Shown: positions 41,256 to 53,039, numbered from the stretch's first letter. The stretch is 64,000 bases of DNA from Trichostrongylus colubriformis (GCA_963978905.1 OZ022259.1:21240068-21304067), one strand, 5' to 3'. Program-made: numbers and translations. The notes: generated by a model not told the origin, from the sequence alone.

Positions 41256-42120
41256 ACAAAAACAGCAGCTGTCAGCACAAAAATCATAGATACGTCGGCG
41301 ACCATTATTTGCTACGCTATGATACAGATACATTGGTTAGTCGGTTGATGAGGCACAGAGGGTAGCAGTGGTTATCAAGAAACACAGCATTGGAGTATCT
41401 TTATTCACTTTTTTCCTTTTCCATTCTAATTCCTATCACTACTCCCGTTTTGCCGCCGACGCCTCCCAACGTCTTTTTTTCTTTCCACACCATCTTCTTC
41501 TACGCAAGGTAGTTAGCTGTAGAAAATTTCTATTCTTTCTGCCCGCTTGGCATTTCTCAACCATTTAAACTTTGAAAAAAGTATTGACCATTTTCGAAAG
41601 CTTACTGTTTATCAGTTTGACAGATACACTCCTTCCATGACATGTAAGGCCTCAGCCTTTCTTTGAATGTCTTATCCATCGAAACTTCATCCGCTATCGT
41701 TGTTCATTCATGAAATGTGCCTTTAAAGGATGCAATTCGTCTGCTTCCCTCCTACACGCAGGAGTCCAGCAAAAGGGTGCGCTTTGTTGTGTTCGGGAAC
41801 AGCGAGTTGGCCCTGTTAATTGAAGTAAAGTGATTTATGAACTGCTGAGTAATCACTCAACAGCAGAATGCACTTTTTCAATACATACATCACCACCCGT
41901 TGTAATGCAGTGATTGTTCGGAGAGGGCCTTAATTTCCAGATATTTGAAAAACTGCTTGAGAATATATTAGCAGTTCAATGACTCTGTGAAAAAAAACCT
42001 GGATTAGGCAGCAGCAATCTATGTTCAGCGCAAATTCTACCTATTTCTGCAGCAGATATAGTTGTAGATATGGCAGCGCAACAGGATTACACGGTAAACA
42101 CTTGACGTAGAACAAGGTAT

Positions 42121-42292
42121 GAGGTTGCGTTCATACTTCCCTCCGCCAGCGCGTGGCAGCGTTCACAGGCAGCGAGGCAAGGTGTTAGGTAGAGAGACGA
42201 CGCAGGCAACGAGACAGAGAGTCACACATGGACACGCACAGACACGTAGCTACGCCTCGCCGTCGGCACTGCAAAGCATGAACGCGGCCTAA
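42121..42292. mobile_element. MITE family M1, copy 4
   Basis: GAGGTTGCGTTCATACTTCC faces GCAAAGCATGAACGCGGCCT, with GTTCACAGGCAGCGAGGCAA inside. Confidence 0.8.
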
Positions 42293-42321
42293 TGTTTCAG
42301 TGTTGCGTATCGTGTTCTAAA

Positions 42322-42407
42322 TCATGGTAAAGATTTCTCGTCAGGAGCTCTATATCCAAGTTCAATCTGCTGTTCTGCTGGGCAAAAGTATGATCGGGGC
42401 GAGTAGT
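42322..42407 (-). CDS. Candidate terminal exon of a very small gene (partner at 45,453-45,501)
   Basis: A strong acceptor (CACGCTTTTTCAG) precedes 42,407. After two bases the frame reads YSPRSYFCPAEQQIELGYRA then PDEKSLP and TGA at 42,322. It joins in frame to the 45,501-45,453 exon. An M1 MITE begins 30 bases further on, and I see no AATAAA before it. Confidence 0.33.
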
Positions 42408-42671
42408 CTGAAAAAGCGTGTAGAAACAGGGGCCAACGCATCAAATAATGAGAAGGAAGGCAGTAAAGTGAATTTGGCGTAAGATGGATCGTTGTGTATA
42501 CGATCACAGCAAGCGTGCAACTTTGCCATCTAATCTACGCCTTGATTCCTTGACACACTATGCTAACGCTGCTATATCTATATGTTGCCAGCAAACCTTG
42601 AAGGAACACTCCAAGAAAATCAGGTAAGTCGACTTACTTCTTGAGGCAGTAGCTCCTTGGGTAACTTGTTA

Positions 42672-42851
42672 GGCTGCACCTTTTCCGTTCGTGTCGCCAC
42701 GGCTCGCTATTACGGCCCTGCTCGAATCCACCCAACACACGTACTTGAGCTCCCTTATTGGTCAACTGAGCGATATGGATGGGGTCGGAATGGGTTCGAG
42801 CAGGTGTAGCGCCGTGGTGACGCACCGTGGCGGCGCGAAAAAGGTGCAGCC
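42672..42851. mobile_element. Palindromic MITE, GGCTGCACCTTTT termini
   Basis: GGCTGCACCTTTTCCGTTCG and GTCGCCACGG face CCGTGGCGGCGCGAAAAAGGTGCAGCC, and CCTGCTCGAA faces TTCGAGCAGG. The ORFs on both strands reflect the palindrome. Confidence 0.7.
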
Positions 42852-43176
42852 ACGATATTTATTCAAGTATATACTTCCCCAAGAAAATGAATCGACTCAT
42901 CTGATCGCGAAGTGTGCCTTAAAACACTGCATCCCGCTTTGAGCTTATGATGTCCAGTGAAAAATTACACAGTGTATACCTTCACAATCCCTGCAGAATA
43001 TCGCCGAATGGCCTTCCCGTGCGTCTACTATGAAATTGTCAACTATGAATGAGATCAGTAAGTGTCCAGCAATATAATCCTTGATTTGCCTGCCTTTCAA
43101 CTTTCCAGAGCATCTCTCTAATATCTGCATACTTCACCGAAAAGGAGCAGCTCTGGTCTACGGTAGAGCACTTGTA

Positions 43177-44211
43177 TTGGGTCATTCCATAAGTAGTGTC
43201 GTTTCTTTTCAAACGAAAATTTTTCTCATAAAGTTACAAGTTTTTGAGGCATCCCATATATTTTTTGAAAGAGATTTTCCTGCTCTACAAAATGCCCAAT
43301 TTATTTTTTGAATATTCCAGCGCATTGCTGACTTTTAGGCCGGCGAAGGGATGAGTTCGGTTGACAAAAATTAACCAAACCGGCAATTAATTAAAACACT
43401 GTATTCCGCTTTAGTAAAATCAACCTATCGTGGATCCTTTACTCAGCCTCAATCTCTTCTACAAATTCCAATAGTTGGTTGATCGAGTACTCACGTCGTT
43501 CTTTTTATAAAGTCCTTTTTCCGAAAGGATTCATGTTTATTCATAAAAAGATTTTTCTTTTCAAATTCATTGTTCAGCATTGCTTTATGGACCATTCGAA
43601 AGGATTTTTTCGCTCTATTGAGGGGATGTTTTGATTTTATTCTGGCTGCGATTCAGTCTGAATTTCAAAACCATGTCATAGGGGCCCAAGTGACATTATT
43701 TCACAATTTATTTTTTCAATAGATATTCAAGGAATCCGGTCAAGAAAGTTTCCTCGCCCCTACTCATTACCTCTCCTTGTCGTTTCACCACTCTTTCCAC
43801 TGATTGGTTGAGAAAATTTTCTTGCCTCGATTTGCAGAAATCGTCAAAAATCACCGAGTTGTGGCGGAAAAGTCAAAGTTGGAAAAAAAAGCGCGGCGAC
43901 TTCTCAAGCAACCAACCGGTGGAACTTATAGAAGAGGTCGGGGCCAAGTACGAGACACATGATTGGTCGATTTTTCCGAAGTGAAAGGTAGTGTTTTGAT
44001 TAGTTGCCGGTTTGGTCAATTTTTTCCAACTGAATCAACCACTTCGCCAGCCTGAAGGTCGGCTTGTTTATGACAGACAAAAAACTAAACATGCCGTTTT
44101 GTAGTGCAGGAAAACTCTTTCGAAAGGTATATGAAATGCCACACGAACCTGTAGCTTTGTAAGCGAAAATTTTGTTTGAAAAAAAGCGACATCACTTATG
44201 GAATGACCCAA
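43177..44211. mobile_element. Non-autonomous Tc1/mariner-like element, 1,035 bp, long inverted termini
   Basis: TTGGGTCATTCCATAAGTAG faces ACATCACTTATGGAATGACCCAA, flanked by TA on both sides (43,175-43,176 and 44,212-44,213). Similarity of the arms continues for over 150 bp (TTTCGAAAG, GCATCCCATATA/TATATGAAATGCC, GGCGAAG/CTTCGCC and CAAACCGGC/GCCGGTTTG). The centre has no recognisable transposase. Confidence 0.8.
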
Positions 44212-44264
44212 TAGTTCGCATAAGTCCAATACATAAAAGGCCAAGGATGCTTTGGGTCTCTTCA

Positions 44265-44960
44265 AATCGTGTAATACCATCTGTTGCACTTAGCTGCCCA
44301 GGACCGTTTGTTTTTCGAATCATATGAAAGCGTCGAATATGGAGAAGAACATATCTATCACGCATGAATTCACTGTAAAAATTGGTTCGTAATTTAACAG
44401 CACTACTGAACAAATTGAATTTTTGTACAACTGAGAAGTTTGCGCCGCAGCCAATTGAAGAGTGAGCCTAGTCGAAGTTTGACTAGCAGCGGTGAATAGT
44501 TGTCCTGCCAATCTCCAATCATTTCAAAAAAAAGTATAATATTTGCGTGGATGTTAGAAGGAAGGGTTCTTTTTTCGTCGTAACTGTTCCCAAAATCATC
44601 AAAAAATGCACATGTGACACAATTTTAGGTTTTGAAAAACTAACCAGGAATTTTCTAACTGAAGACTGTTGTTTCTCACGATCAGATTGGTAAAGAAAGT
44701 ATCATTGGAAGCGTATGTATGTACATGCATAACGTCAGAAAAAGTGAATTTGTTTTGCAATTGCTTGCTGCATATGCTGTTCAAAAGCCTGTTGCCAAAA
44801 ATCCCATTTATTTTTTGTAGAAAAAGGGTTCCAGAAAGTTTATGTTATTCTCCATATTCGAGAGCGTCTGTTGGTAGCGCTTGACCACGATATCCTTTCG
44901 AAAAACCAAAAATCGCAGTTTGGTACTCTTGCAATACCATGATTTGCACGCGGTACGTTA
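44265..44960 (+). repeat. Dispersed repeat shared with 9,716-10,200
   Basis: Shared blocks include CCATCTGTTGCACTTAGCTG, ATATGGAGAAGAACATATCT, GTGAATAGTTGTCCTG and, in a second piece at 44,800-44,960, CCAGAAAGTTTATGTTATTC then CTCCATA. The class is unknown. Confidence 0.55.
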
Positions 44961-45452
44961 TAGATTAATTTGCCCCAGCTGCCAATACGGCTCCTTAACT
45001 CGTGCTGAGACGTTAAGTGTGTTATTCACTGCAAGCGTTCTATTCGAATTGGATATTTTATATAAACCACCTTCCTATTTCTTTTGTTTATCCTTCTTTG
45101 TATTGTTTCATTCATCTATTGTTGTTTGTTGATTCACTTGTTTCACATCATCGTGAATGAAACCAAATCCGCTTCACGTGACATCAAATGACAATGGCGC
45201 CAACCCGAGGATTTTTTCTGCCCGCCGCCAGCAGGCTACTCGTCCATTAGAGCGCTGCATATCGAAGTGAAGCGCGCTAGGATAGCAATGGCGCCCAAAA
45301 TGCACGTTTTACAATGCGGGTTTCGCTATGGACACATTCTCTTCATTATTAGCCTTTTTATTTCCTATGTTTCCAAACACGCTTTACTTCCTTGCCTCCT
45401 TTCGGTGTCTTTACCTTATACAACTAACTAACTGTTTGCGCGTATCACTCAC

Positions 45453-45501
45453 CTCGGGAAAGCATCCTGTACCACTTGAATGGTCCTTTGTTTGCCTCCA
45501 T
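45453..45501 (-). CDS. Candidate first exon of a very small gene (partner at 42,322-42,407)
   Basis: ATG at 45,501 in good context (AAAAAATGG) opens MEANKGPFKWYRMLSR, ending at donor GAG then GTGAGT. One base is left over and the exon at 42,407 supplies two. The joined product is 44 residues. No signal peptide or known motif is visible. Tiny products like this are easily produced by chance, but both splice sites are strong. The open frame extends upstream of the ATG, so an earlier start is possible. Confidence 0.33.
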
Positions 45502-45709
45502 TTTTTGAGTAGGGCCGGACTTGAAGAAATAAATGGCTTCAAAGATGTTTTATATTTACATTTTTGCAACAATAGCCATTTGTAGAGAACGACCGCTCTG
45601 TAGAGATATCTCTGTTCCATGCACATGGGTGGTACTACGATTGATATTTCCATGCAATTGCCAAATTACACAATTTAAATTTGTTCAGGGTAACGGGGAG
45701 TATGGGTGT

Positions 45710-46070
45710 GTAGCCTTATGACGATTTTTTCTTTGCGACGTCGCACCAACCGCCATCAGCGTGACTTGCCGCGATCGGTTGGAATTCTGCTCAGGAAGCA
45801 GTGGGCTGGTACCGTGGAGGTCCTTTAAAGTTTATCTCATCATTAGCTGAAAATAATAACTCTTGTCCTAAGAAGACAAAATAGTAAGGTAAAAAATAAA
45901 TGAAACGGTAACATCACATGATAACAATCCTAATCAAGAATTAATTAATTCCGGTGTAAAGACTTGAAGGGAGTGTACCCAATGTTTTTGCTTTATGTCG
46001 AATCTTGTATGCCTGATGTCGAATCCTCGCGCGGCTGCGCGAAGATTTGACATAAGGCTACACGCTCGGG
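45710..46070. mobile_element. MITE with GTGTAGCCTTATG termini, reverse of 11,435-11,797
   Basis: GTGTGTAGCCTTATGACGAT faces GACATAAGGCTACACGCTCG. Inner GCGTGACTTGCCGCGATCGG and CATCACATGATAACAATCCT match the 11,560-11,735 stretch in reverse. Confidence 0.75.
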
Positions 46071-46639
46071 GGTCTAGTCGGATGCCAGAGCATTCATCTA
46101 AAACCTAGCTGGAAAGGAGCCTTATGGCCTCTTGATCAGCTTACTTCGAACCGGCGGTAAATTAGGATCCACTCGTCATAGTCGACGTCCCGAAGTTTTT
46201 TTGTGTTTGCTTTGCATCGAGATAGTAAGCAATCCGGCTTTTTTTTCATAATACACCTCTTTTTAGATCTCCCTGTACTTCCACCAGGCAGGGATTATTC
46301 AGTCAGCTCACACTGCTTTATAGTCATTGCCTTTTATTTCGATAGCCCGTACCCTCTTTTCCACTATGCTTACCAGATGAATAAGAACATTCTGGAAGAG
46401 AAGTTGAAGTAGGCTTTTGGGAAGATCCTGACGGGTGTATAGTTTGCTTGCGTTATCTTCGCACGTCTGTAGTGTACTACTACGTTGGCGGTAAAAACAG
46501 CTGTAAATTTTATATGTGCACCTACTTGACGCATAGAAGAACAGCGCATGACGCGCTGTTTGCCATGCTGTTCTGCTTTATGGCGTGTAACGCTGTGTAT
46601 GTTGAAAGGACTTTGAATTTTGAATGAAGTGGAGCGCAG

Positions 46640-48290
46640 GGTACGTCGGGAGTCGGGGATTCCTCGACAGGAAGGCGATCGTATAAGACTGGGATGAGGT
46701 AGTGATAGCAAAGGTCGCCATGGTCCCAGGTCAGATTATAAGCAGAACGGGCCATCAGCTGACCCTTTATGTAAAGAAATATGGCTGCATTTGTGTGATC
46801 AACACAAAAATCGCCGTAGTAAAATACTCACAAGGGAAGGACCACAGATCGAAGTGACCATTCGGAATGAGATACATATGGTCCGACGTATTTTCGGACG
46901 CTGATCTCCAATCTGTATTCGAAATTTGCAGAACGATTTTCTGGGCGGAGTTATGGAGGTTCTATCGAAAAAACAGTACTTTATGTGGTAGATTTGAAAG
47001 CCCATAGCACGCGAGCCAGACGTTCTTGCGCAAAACTAGGGCGATTTTCATGTTCAGGGAGTCAAACTACCCCAAGGGACACGTTTTTAGCCAATTCGAG
47101 AATTTGACCGAATCTCGGAAAATTCATGGGTTATAGGGTTGCCCATTGAACAAAGGAGAAGTCATTGACCCTTGCCTCGGAAATGCTCCTATTTGACGCC
47201 TGTTTCGTACATTTAGTGCGATAGGCAAGTGTAAAAGGTATGTGGAGGCTATCTTATTCAGGTTGCAGAATTTTTTGTTGAAAAAAATTCAAAAACTACC
47301 ACTTTGTTTTTTTTTTCAAGGCCACCCCCGATTTTCCGAAATTGGACCAAAAAGTGGATTTGGCTGAAAATTTGCACAGAGGGGTATTCGACCCGCTGTG
47401 CACGAATATCATAATCTTTTTACGCAACAACGCCTAATTCTTGTGGTAAGGGAGTCTCTTCGACTTGGCATCTTTCCTTTGTGACTAATGTTAGTAGTTA
47501 AAGATTAAGTGGCGGAGTAAATGATGGGTGCGATAGGTTCCAGTACAAGGAAACGTCCAGTAATGAAAGAAAAGCACTTACAATCAAACACAAAATGCAA
47601 AAAAAACCGGAGCGACGGTGAGCAAACCCATGACCCTTGTCCTGCAGATCCGGAACACTACCAGTAAGCCACCGAGGCCGTTGCGAGCTAACCCACGGCC
47701 GTGCTGATGAAATAGTGCCTTGCCAATGAGATTCAACGTGTAGCCTTTTATTTAGAAAAAATAACTTCGCTCAGAGAATCGTTCTCCAAATTTCGAATAC
47801 AGATTCGGGATCAGCGTCCGACAATACGTCTGACTATGTGTATCCCGTTCCGAATGGCCACTTCGACCTGGGGTCCTTCCCTTGTCAATACTACTGGAGT
47901 CGGCAATAGTCACTGATATCGTAGAGGTCATGTAGGTGTTGGGGGGATCGTACTCGCATCCTCGTTGAGAGGGAGGACGGTATTGTAGCGGCTATTTTCC
48001 TCGACTCCTGGGTGTGCCCTGGTCGAGCGTACGCCGTATTGTGCCATGGAGCCTCACTCACAGAGGGATGCTAACAAAATTCGGATTTAGCCACAATTTC
48101 GGCTGTTGGGCTTTCTTCAGGGTATAGCGGAAGTCGAGAATTTCAATAGGAGGTCGTGTTTGACCGGCGGGATGAGGAGGGCTCGTAATCGCAGAGATCA
48201 GCAATGGTCCCAGGCTAGATGATAAACGGAAGGTGCCGTCAGCTGACCCGGTTCAATTTGAGTGATTAACACAAAAATTACTGTAATAAA
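46640..48290. repeat. Large inverted arrangement of Rep-Q
   Basis: The left arm (46,640-46,990) has ATGGTCCCAGGTCAGATTAT, GACCATTCGGAATGAGATAC and CAATCTGTATTCGAAATTTG. The right arm (47,775-47,950) has CAAATTTCGAATACAGATTC, GTATCCCGTTCCGAATGGCC and GTCGGCAATAGTCACTGA, its reverse complement. A direct piece recurs at 48,205-48,290. Within it, 47,637-47,735 is a right-arm fragment of FB-C. No coding sequence is supported. Confidence 0.6.
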
Positions 48291-48304
48291 ATCCTAGTCA
48301 TACA

Positions 48305-48610
48305 ATGCAGTCGGCACTAGATACTGATACTGTAGAGGTAAGGTAGATTCTGAAGGCGGGGGAGGAGTCGTATTCGGGTCCCCTCGTGGGAAGGGGGAGG
48401 GCGTACTGAAGCGGCCACTTTCCTTGACACTTGGGTGTGTCCTGGTCATGATTAGCACTGAAAAGAGTATTTCAAGTGTTCATATGACCTCGCTGGGGAG
48501 GGCATTCCTAAGTGTCGAGGGAAATAGCCGCTTCAGTGCGACTCCAATCCCCTCTACGGAGACCGAGTACGACTCCCCTTTTTTTTGAGCTCTACAATAG
48601 CAGTAACTGT
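48305..48610. repeat. Palindromic Rep-Q copy
   Basis: CACTAGATACTGATACTGTAGAG and CTGAAGCGGCCACTTTCCTTGACACTT face AAGTGTCGAGGGAAATAGCCGCTTCAG and a degraded CTCTACAATAGCAGTAACTG. The arms meet near 48,475. Confidence 0.6.
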
Positions 48611-49062
48611 TGCCGGGTTTATAGTTGCAATGTTATTGCTAGTTTCCTACATGAAGCAAATGGTGGATGCCATTTGCTCCTCATCTGCTTGTTGGAAGTT
48701 CAGATTCTGATTGAAGATACGACCCTCTCTCTTCCGTCCGGTCCAATACGAGCCCTCTGTCGAGGAATTCTCGGCTCCCGGTATACCCTGTCCGTGTGTA
48801 TTGGGAAGCGAAATGACAGGCGTGCGTAGTTTCAGCTTGTCTCCTCACAGATCTCGTGGATCTCTTTGATAACTAACTGATGCTACAAATCCTCGAACAT
48901 ACTGGTCCAGACCGGTAAGGCTTCATTACCGGTACAGCAGAAAACCCCTCAGAGCTCTTTTTTTGTTCCCGTCTGCGTCTCTCATGTCGAGGCAGCGAAT
49001 TCAACCTACACGTTCTACGTCATACCACTGGATGCCCCGAGAGTGCTGGCACGTAGGGAAAC

Positions 49063-49290
49063 TTACTTGGCTGGGGGACTCTCGTGATCAGCAAGGCGTT
49101 GAACCCCATGGTGAGGCCTCACAAGGCTGACCCATGTGGCGGCTTCGAATCGAAGCTGACCAACAGCTAAATTTTTGCGTGTGGGGCTGCGTTCGCGCGG
49201 CCCTGACTGGTTCCCAGACAAAAGCGTCCAAGATTTGCTTTGCTTTTTTGTCTTTGTCCATTCGCGGCGCTTATTTCTTCTTGCTGCCAT
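49063..49290 (-). other. 75-codon basic ORF, probably repeat-derived
   Basis: ATG at 49,290 opens MAARRNKRREWTKTKKQSKS and ends ...HHGVQRLADHESPPAK. Its last codon (AAG) and the TAA stop fall inside a splice-donor-like AAGTAAGTTTC. No domain is visible and the Arg/Lys start looks like a simple basic exon. Treated as unproven. Confidence 0.25.
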
Positions 49291-49439
49291 TTTGCCTTAC
49301 TGAATAAGCAGTAATTCAATAGGATACCATAGCTGCAACACATCTTTTGTATGCACTTTCCTCGTAGCTTCACGAGAGTCTGCTGACTTTTAAAACCGAA
49401 AATTATTTTTTGGGAAGTGGGTAGGAATGCCCAGTGATA

Positions 49440-49608
49440 TAAGGCTGCATTTATACTTTGCGCCGGCGGGGCGTGGTTGCGTTCACAGGCGGCGAGGCAG
49501 AGTGGCACGAGGGAGGGTAGACGACGCAGACAACGAGAGAGAGTGGCACGGGTGGAGAGCAGAGACGGGCAGCCACGCCCTGTCACAGCAAAGTATGAAC
49601 GAGGCCTA
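49440..49608. mobile_element. MITE family M1, copy 5
   Basis: TAAGGCTGCATTTATACTTTG faces CAAAGTATGAACGAGGCCTAA. TA/AT bases at both ends suggest a short target duplication. It sits just 5' of the metalloproteinase propeptide exon, inside the proposed first intron. Confidence 0.8.
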
Positions 49609-49936
49609 AAAGAGGTAGCTGCTAGAATCGTGCTCAGAACACAGTATTCCCCCCACCCCTGCTTGTCATTGAGCTGCTTGAGGTTGGTTCTCTTCAAAGA
49701 TTATAATCTTAGATATGGGTTAGTTCGGCTTAGATGTAGCCACGCATGTATGCGTTTAAGAAATTCAAGAAATTAATGTTTAATGATTTCAGGAAGCTGA
49801 TGTTCATTCCTCAATCATTTTCTGGATCATTTCTTGTTTACTTATGTTGCTTACTTACTGTTAACTGATTCTCAGGAAAAGTTTCTTTGTAAAATTCGAA
49901 TCAAAGTACTTTCACAGTGAGGATTATCCATTCCAG

Positions 49937-50130
49937 ATCAGCTACCTCCAGCAGTTCGGCTACTTGACGACGAGCGGAGCCGAATCTCAACTAACAGCCG
50001 AAGCCATCACGTCTGCGTTGAAGCGATTTCAGCGTATGTTCGGCCTACCACAGACCGGCATAATGGACGAACGTACAGCTGCGCTGATGGCCAAGCCCCG
50101 ATGTGGCGTGAAAGATGAACCGACAATGCG
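49937..50130 (+). CDS. Matrix metalloproteinase exon: peptidoglycan-binding-like propeptide with cysteine switch
   Basis: Acceptor ATTCCAG precedes 49,937 and donor GTGAAG follows 50,130. The 64 codons read ISYLQQFGYL, then AEAITSALKRFQRMFGLPQT, GIMDERTAALMAKPRCGVKD. YLQxFGY, the ALKRFQ helix, GLPxTG and DxxTxxxM/L are the conserved core of the MMP propeptide (PGBD-like). PRCGV is the cysteine switch, whose Cys caps the catalytic zinc to keep the enzyme latent. The enzyme is secreted and degrades matrix or cuticle proteins. The exon starts in phase 0 and ends with two bases. The family call is firm. Confidence 0.93.
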
Positions 50131-50189
50131 GTGAAGCCTTTTGCTGGTTTGAATGTGTACAAACTGGATTTCAAACCACTGACTCTCAG

Positions 50190-50249
50190 ACATCGACGAC
50201 GACGAACGCTGCCGTATCCGAGATGGAAGACGAATAAATTCACTTTCTT
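50190..50249 (+). CDS. Matrix metalloproteinase exon: furin-like site and start of catalytic domain
   Basis: This 60-base exon follows a 59-base intron (acceptor ACTCTCAG, donor GTGAGT). Joined to the previous exon it reads RHRRRRTLPYPRWKTNKFTF. The RHRRRR block is a proprotein-convertase site, implying intracellular activation. P-R-W-K-x-x-K-(F/L)-T-(F/Y) is the usual first strand of the MMP catalytic domain. It ends with two bases and continues in frame at 61,756. The 254 bases of the two exons fit the family length exactly. Confidence 0.9.
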
Positions 50250-51159
50250 GTGAGTTACGCTTTCACTTTTGCTATGGCAGGTAAAAAGTCGAACCAAACA
50301 GCCCAAACTCTAATCCAACAATACCATGCTACTAGGACCAAGAGGAGCGTTTCGGGCGGGGAAAGCCCTTTATTTTCCAACAGAATAGTTGTTCTCAGTT
50401 TCAACGGCAATCATAAGATGTATTGAAATAATGATGTGGAAAATATAATTCGATTGCTATATGCTGCACTCTTATGGCTCCTCTTCCGTAGTAGAGAGGC
50501 ATAAGTCCGACCATGACTCAGGATCAAATTTCTAGATTGAGATCCTCCAAACCAGGAATCTTCTCATATCTTCGAGTTGATATTCAGTACCGGACGGAGC
50601 ATAACACTAACCTCTACTTCGATTAGCTTCAACAAGTTACTGTTTGGGCGAAACCTATTCAAATGTCAGTACGATTCTGTATGGAGTAGAATCCATGACG
50701 CACTAGGAAAGGATTGATAGGCGCTTATTGCTATATTCTTTACTACTCATGCTCTCCAGTCTAGGTGTCCTGAACTCAGGATTTTGAATATATGTTTGGT
50801 ATGAGAAATATCTTGATTGTAAAAACCGCTCAATTTTGTTGAAAATTTCTGACTCTGTAGCGCCACCGGACTTTGTCGGCTATGATTTTGAACCAAACCC
50901 ATAGAGTATGAAAGCAGTAAGCGTCATCTAAGCTGCTCTGATGCTACCACCGTTCTTCTTTATGTTTCGGTAGCCTCTCCAAACAGCTCTAGTGGAAAGT
51001 ATCCTTAGTTTACGTGGCACCCGTATATTTTATGCTACAGGGTGTGGAATAAATACTGTCTCGTGGTAAAAGAAAACGGATTATGGCAAGAGTACAACAA
51101 ATGAAGCGGACATTGGATGTCAGTTATTTATAGCAGCTCTGAACAATATGAATGTTAAC

Positions 51160-51430
51160 ATCACTTTTCGATTCGACCTCTTTGATTTTGGATGACGGGC
51201 GCGTTGATGTTTAGGGTACGAGTCGGTAACAGACGTAGGTAGTCGACATTAAGGTGCCCACTTCCGTCGAAAGGCAGCCTTGAGGGACTCAAAACTTTGA
51301 TGAGGTGTTGGTGCAGGCCTTCCCTTCTAGATAGCCTTGAGAGGCGTAGTCCAGAGGTTGAGATCAGGCGACTGCTCCTTGTTCGAATCACCGGCCTCAG
51401 GTGCTCGCTGGTTCAAGTCCCAAGTGCCGT
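51160..51430. repeat. Dispersed sequence with tRNA-like boxes (possible SINE)
   Basis: GCGTAGTCCAGAGG near 51,352 resembles an A box and GGTTCAAGTCC at 51,410-51,420 is a strong B box. No cloverleaf with a paired acceptor stem can be drawn, so this is a tRNA-derived repeat at best. It lies inside the metalloproteinase intron. Confidence 0.35.
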
Positions 51431-51597
51431 CATCCGAAGTCGAACTGAAAAGTGACGATGATGTACTGCTTAGAATCGTTAAGTATTTACCATTCAATTT
51501 TCGTTTCTTTTGTTACACACTTGCCGGAGATGCTCGGTTTTTTTATGCATAACGGTATGTATCACGCACTCTGGATATATTGGAGCGATGTATCTCA

Positions 51598-51860
51598 TAA
51601 GGCCGCGTTCTTACCGAACTGGATGGGACTTTTGGCGGATCGGCGTAAAGTAAAAGTTGCGGTTCGGTCGAGAAAATGAGCGCATCGGCGCATCCGCGAT
51701 TCGAGCGAATTGGTGGATCGGCGCATCGTGATTTGAGAGAACTTGCGCATTCGCATCAAACATAAGATACATATCGATTTAAAAATGAAAGCATTGGCGC
51801 ATTCGCAATTTTGCGGGTCCGCGCATTCGTAATTTTGGCTCTTTGCTACAATGCAAATAA
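51598..51860. repeat. M1-like end followed by GCGCATTCG repeats
   Basis: TAAGGCCGCGTTCTTACCGA starts like an M1 MITE but continues as imperfect repeats of GGATCGGCGCATC and GCGCATTCGCAATTTTGCGG rather than the M1 body. Confidence 0.5.
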
Positions 51861-52059
51861 ACTGACGTGGTGGTACGTAGCATTGCCAAGAATTCCAAAT
51901 CGCGGATGCGCCGAAGATCTCTTGCTGTTGGGTATGAATGCAGCCTGTCGTACATATTCAAAGCGTATGAATGCCAGTGACTCTGGATGCAACTGCTTTG
52001 ACGAAGCCCTATGGGTGACCTTCAATAGGTGTATTTGGCTGACAGAGTGTAGCTAATCT

Positions 52060-53030
52060 GCAACCTATCTCGGATGACCTCTTATATTCCCAAAGTTTTT
52101 TTCTATAAATAAAACTTTATAGAAACTGAACAGCCTCAACAAGGCGACCAATTCAGTTGCAACAGTTTCATGCTATGGAGAGAGGCTCAAACAGTTCCAA
52201 CAGAACACTGAGCAGGGTGTGTACAAAAATTTCCCTGATTTTAACAAATTTAACTGATTCAACTCTTTTCCTAGCGTTTTTTCTGGTCAAATTCAAGAAA
52301 CTATAGTTTTAAGTGAACCTTTGCGGAAATACAGGATCTGACTTCTGGAGTCTGATTGATAGCAGATGCCAAGAATTCTAATATGCACACATTATAGAAA
52401 AATTAACCTGCTTTTTTGGGCAGCGATGATAAGCCCAACCTTTCTTTTTCCGTTGAAATTATGATAGATAATCGAATGAGTGCAGAAAAGAGTATTGATA
52501 AGTGTACATAAATTGGAAAAAAGAGAAATTTCATTTGTACATATGAAAAGCGATGTTATGATGAAGGGGGTGGCTCTAGATTTTGTGGATAAAAGTGTGT
52601 TTGTATTTGTATTTGTCAGGCCACATTGCTAAAACCTCAAAGTTCCATGTACTAGATTGACCGAAAGTTCATCTGCCACTTGTTGCTTCAAGACAAGTAG
52701 CAATGACCCGAAATTTTTTCGAATACTTTATTATTCGATATTAGTATACGTATTTACCTCTTCTTGATACCCACCTCGTTATTTAGTCCAGCATTATTAT
52801 CTATACTATTGATTTGGATTATTCTTTATAGTGTTCATAAATTGATGCTCATATTTATATAGTGAACACTAATATTTTTATTTTTACTCTCTAGTTCCAA
52901 AATACAAAACCATCAGGTCGAAGTGATGGAATTGACGCATTTTAAGGGGTCTCCGAATCGATATCAGTGAATGGCCGAATGTTACTGCAGTCCTTTGTTT
53001 CGTCTGTAGTTTTACGAGCTAATCAATAAG
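52060..53030. other. Intronic sequence, nothing recognised
   Basis: AT-rich, inside the large metalloproteinase intron. No exon pair or repeat boundary was found. Confidence 0.4.
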
Positions 53031-53039
53031 TATCCAATT

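Noticed and set aside
51340..51430. Plus-strand tRNA gene
   Set aside because: A- and B-box matches are present but no cloverleaf forms, so it is reported only as a tRNA-like repeat.
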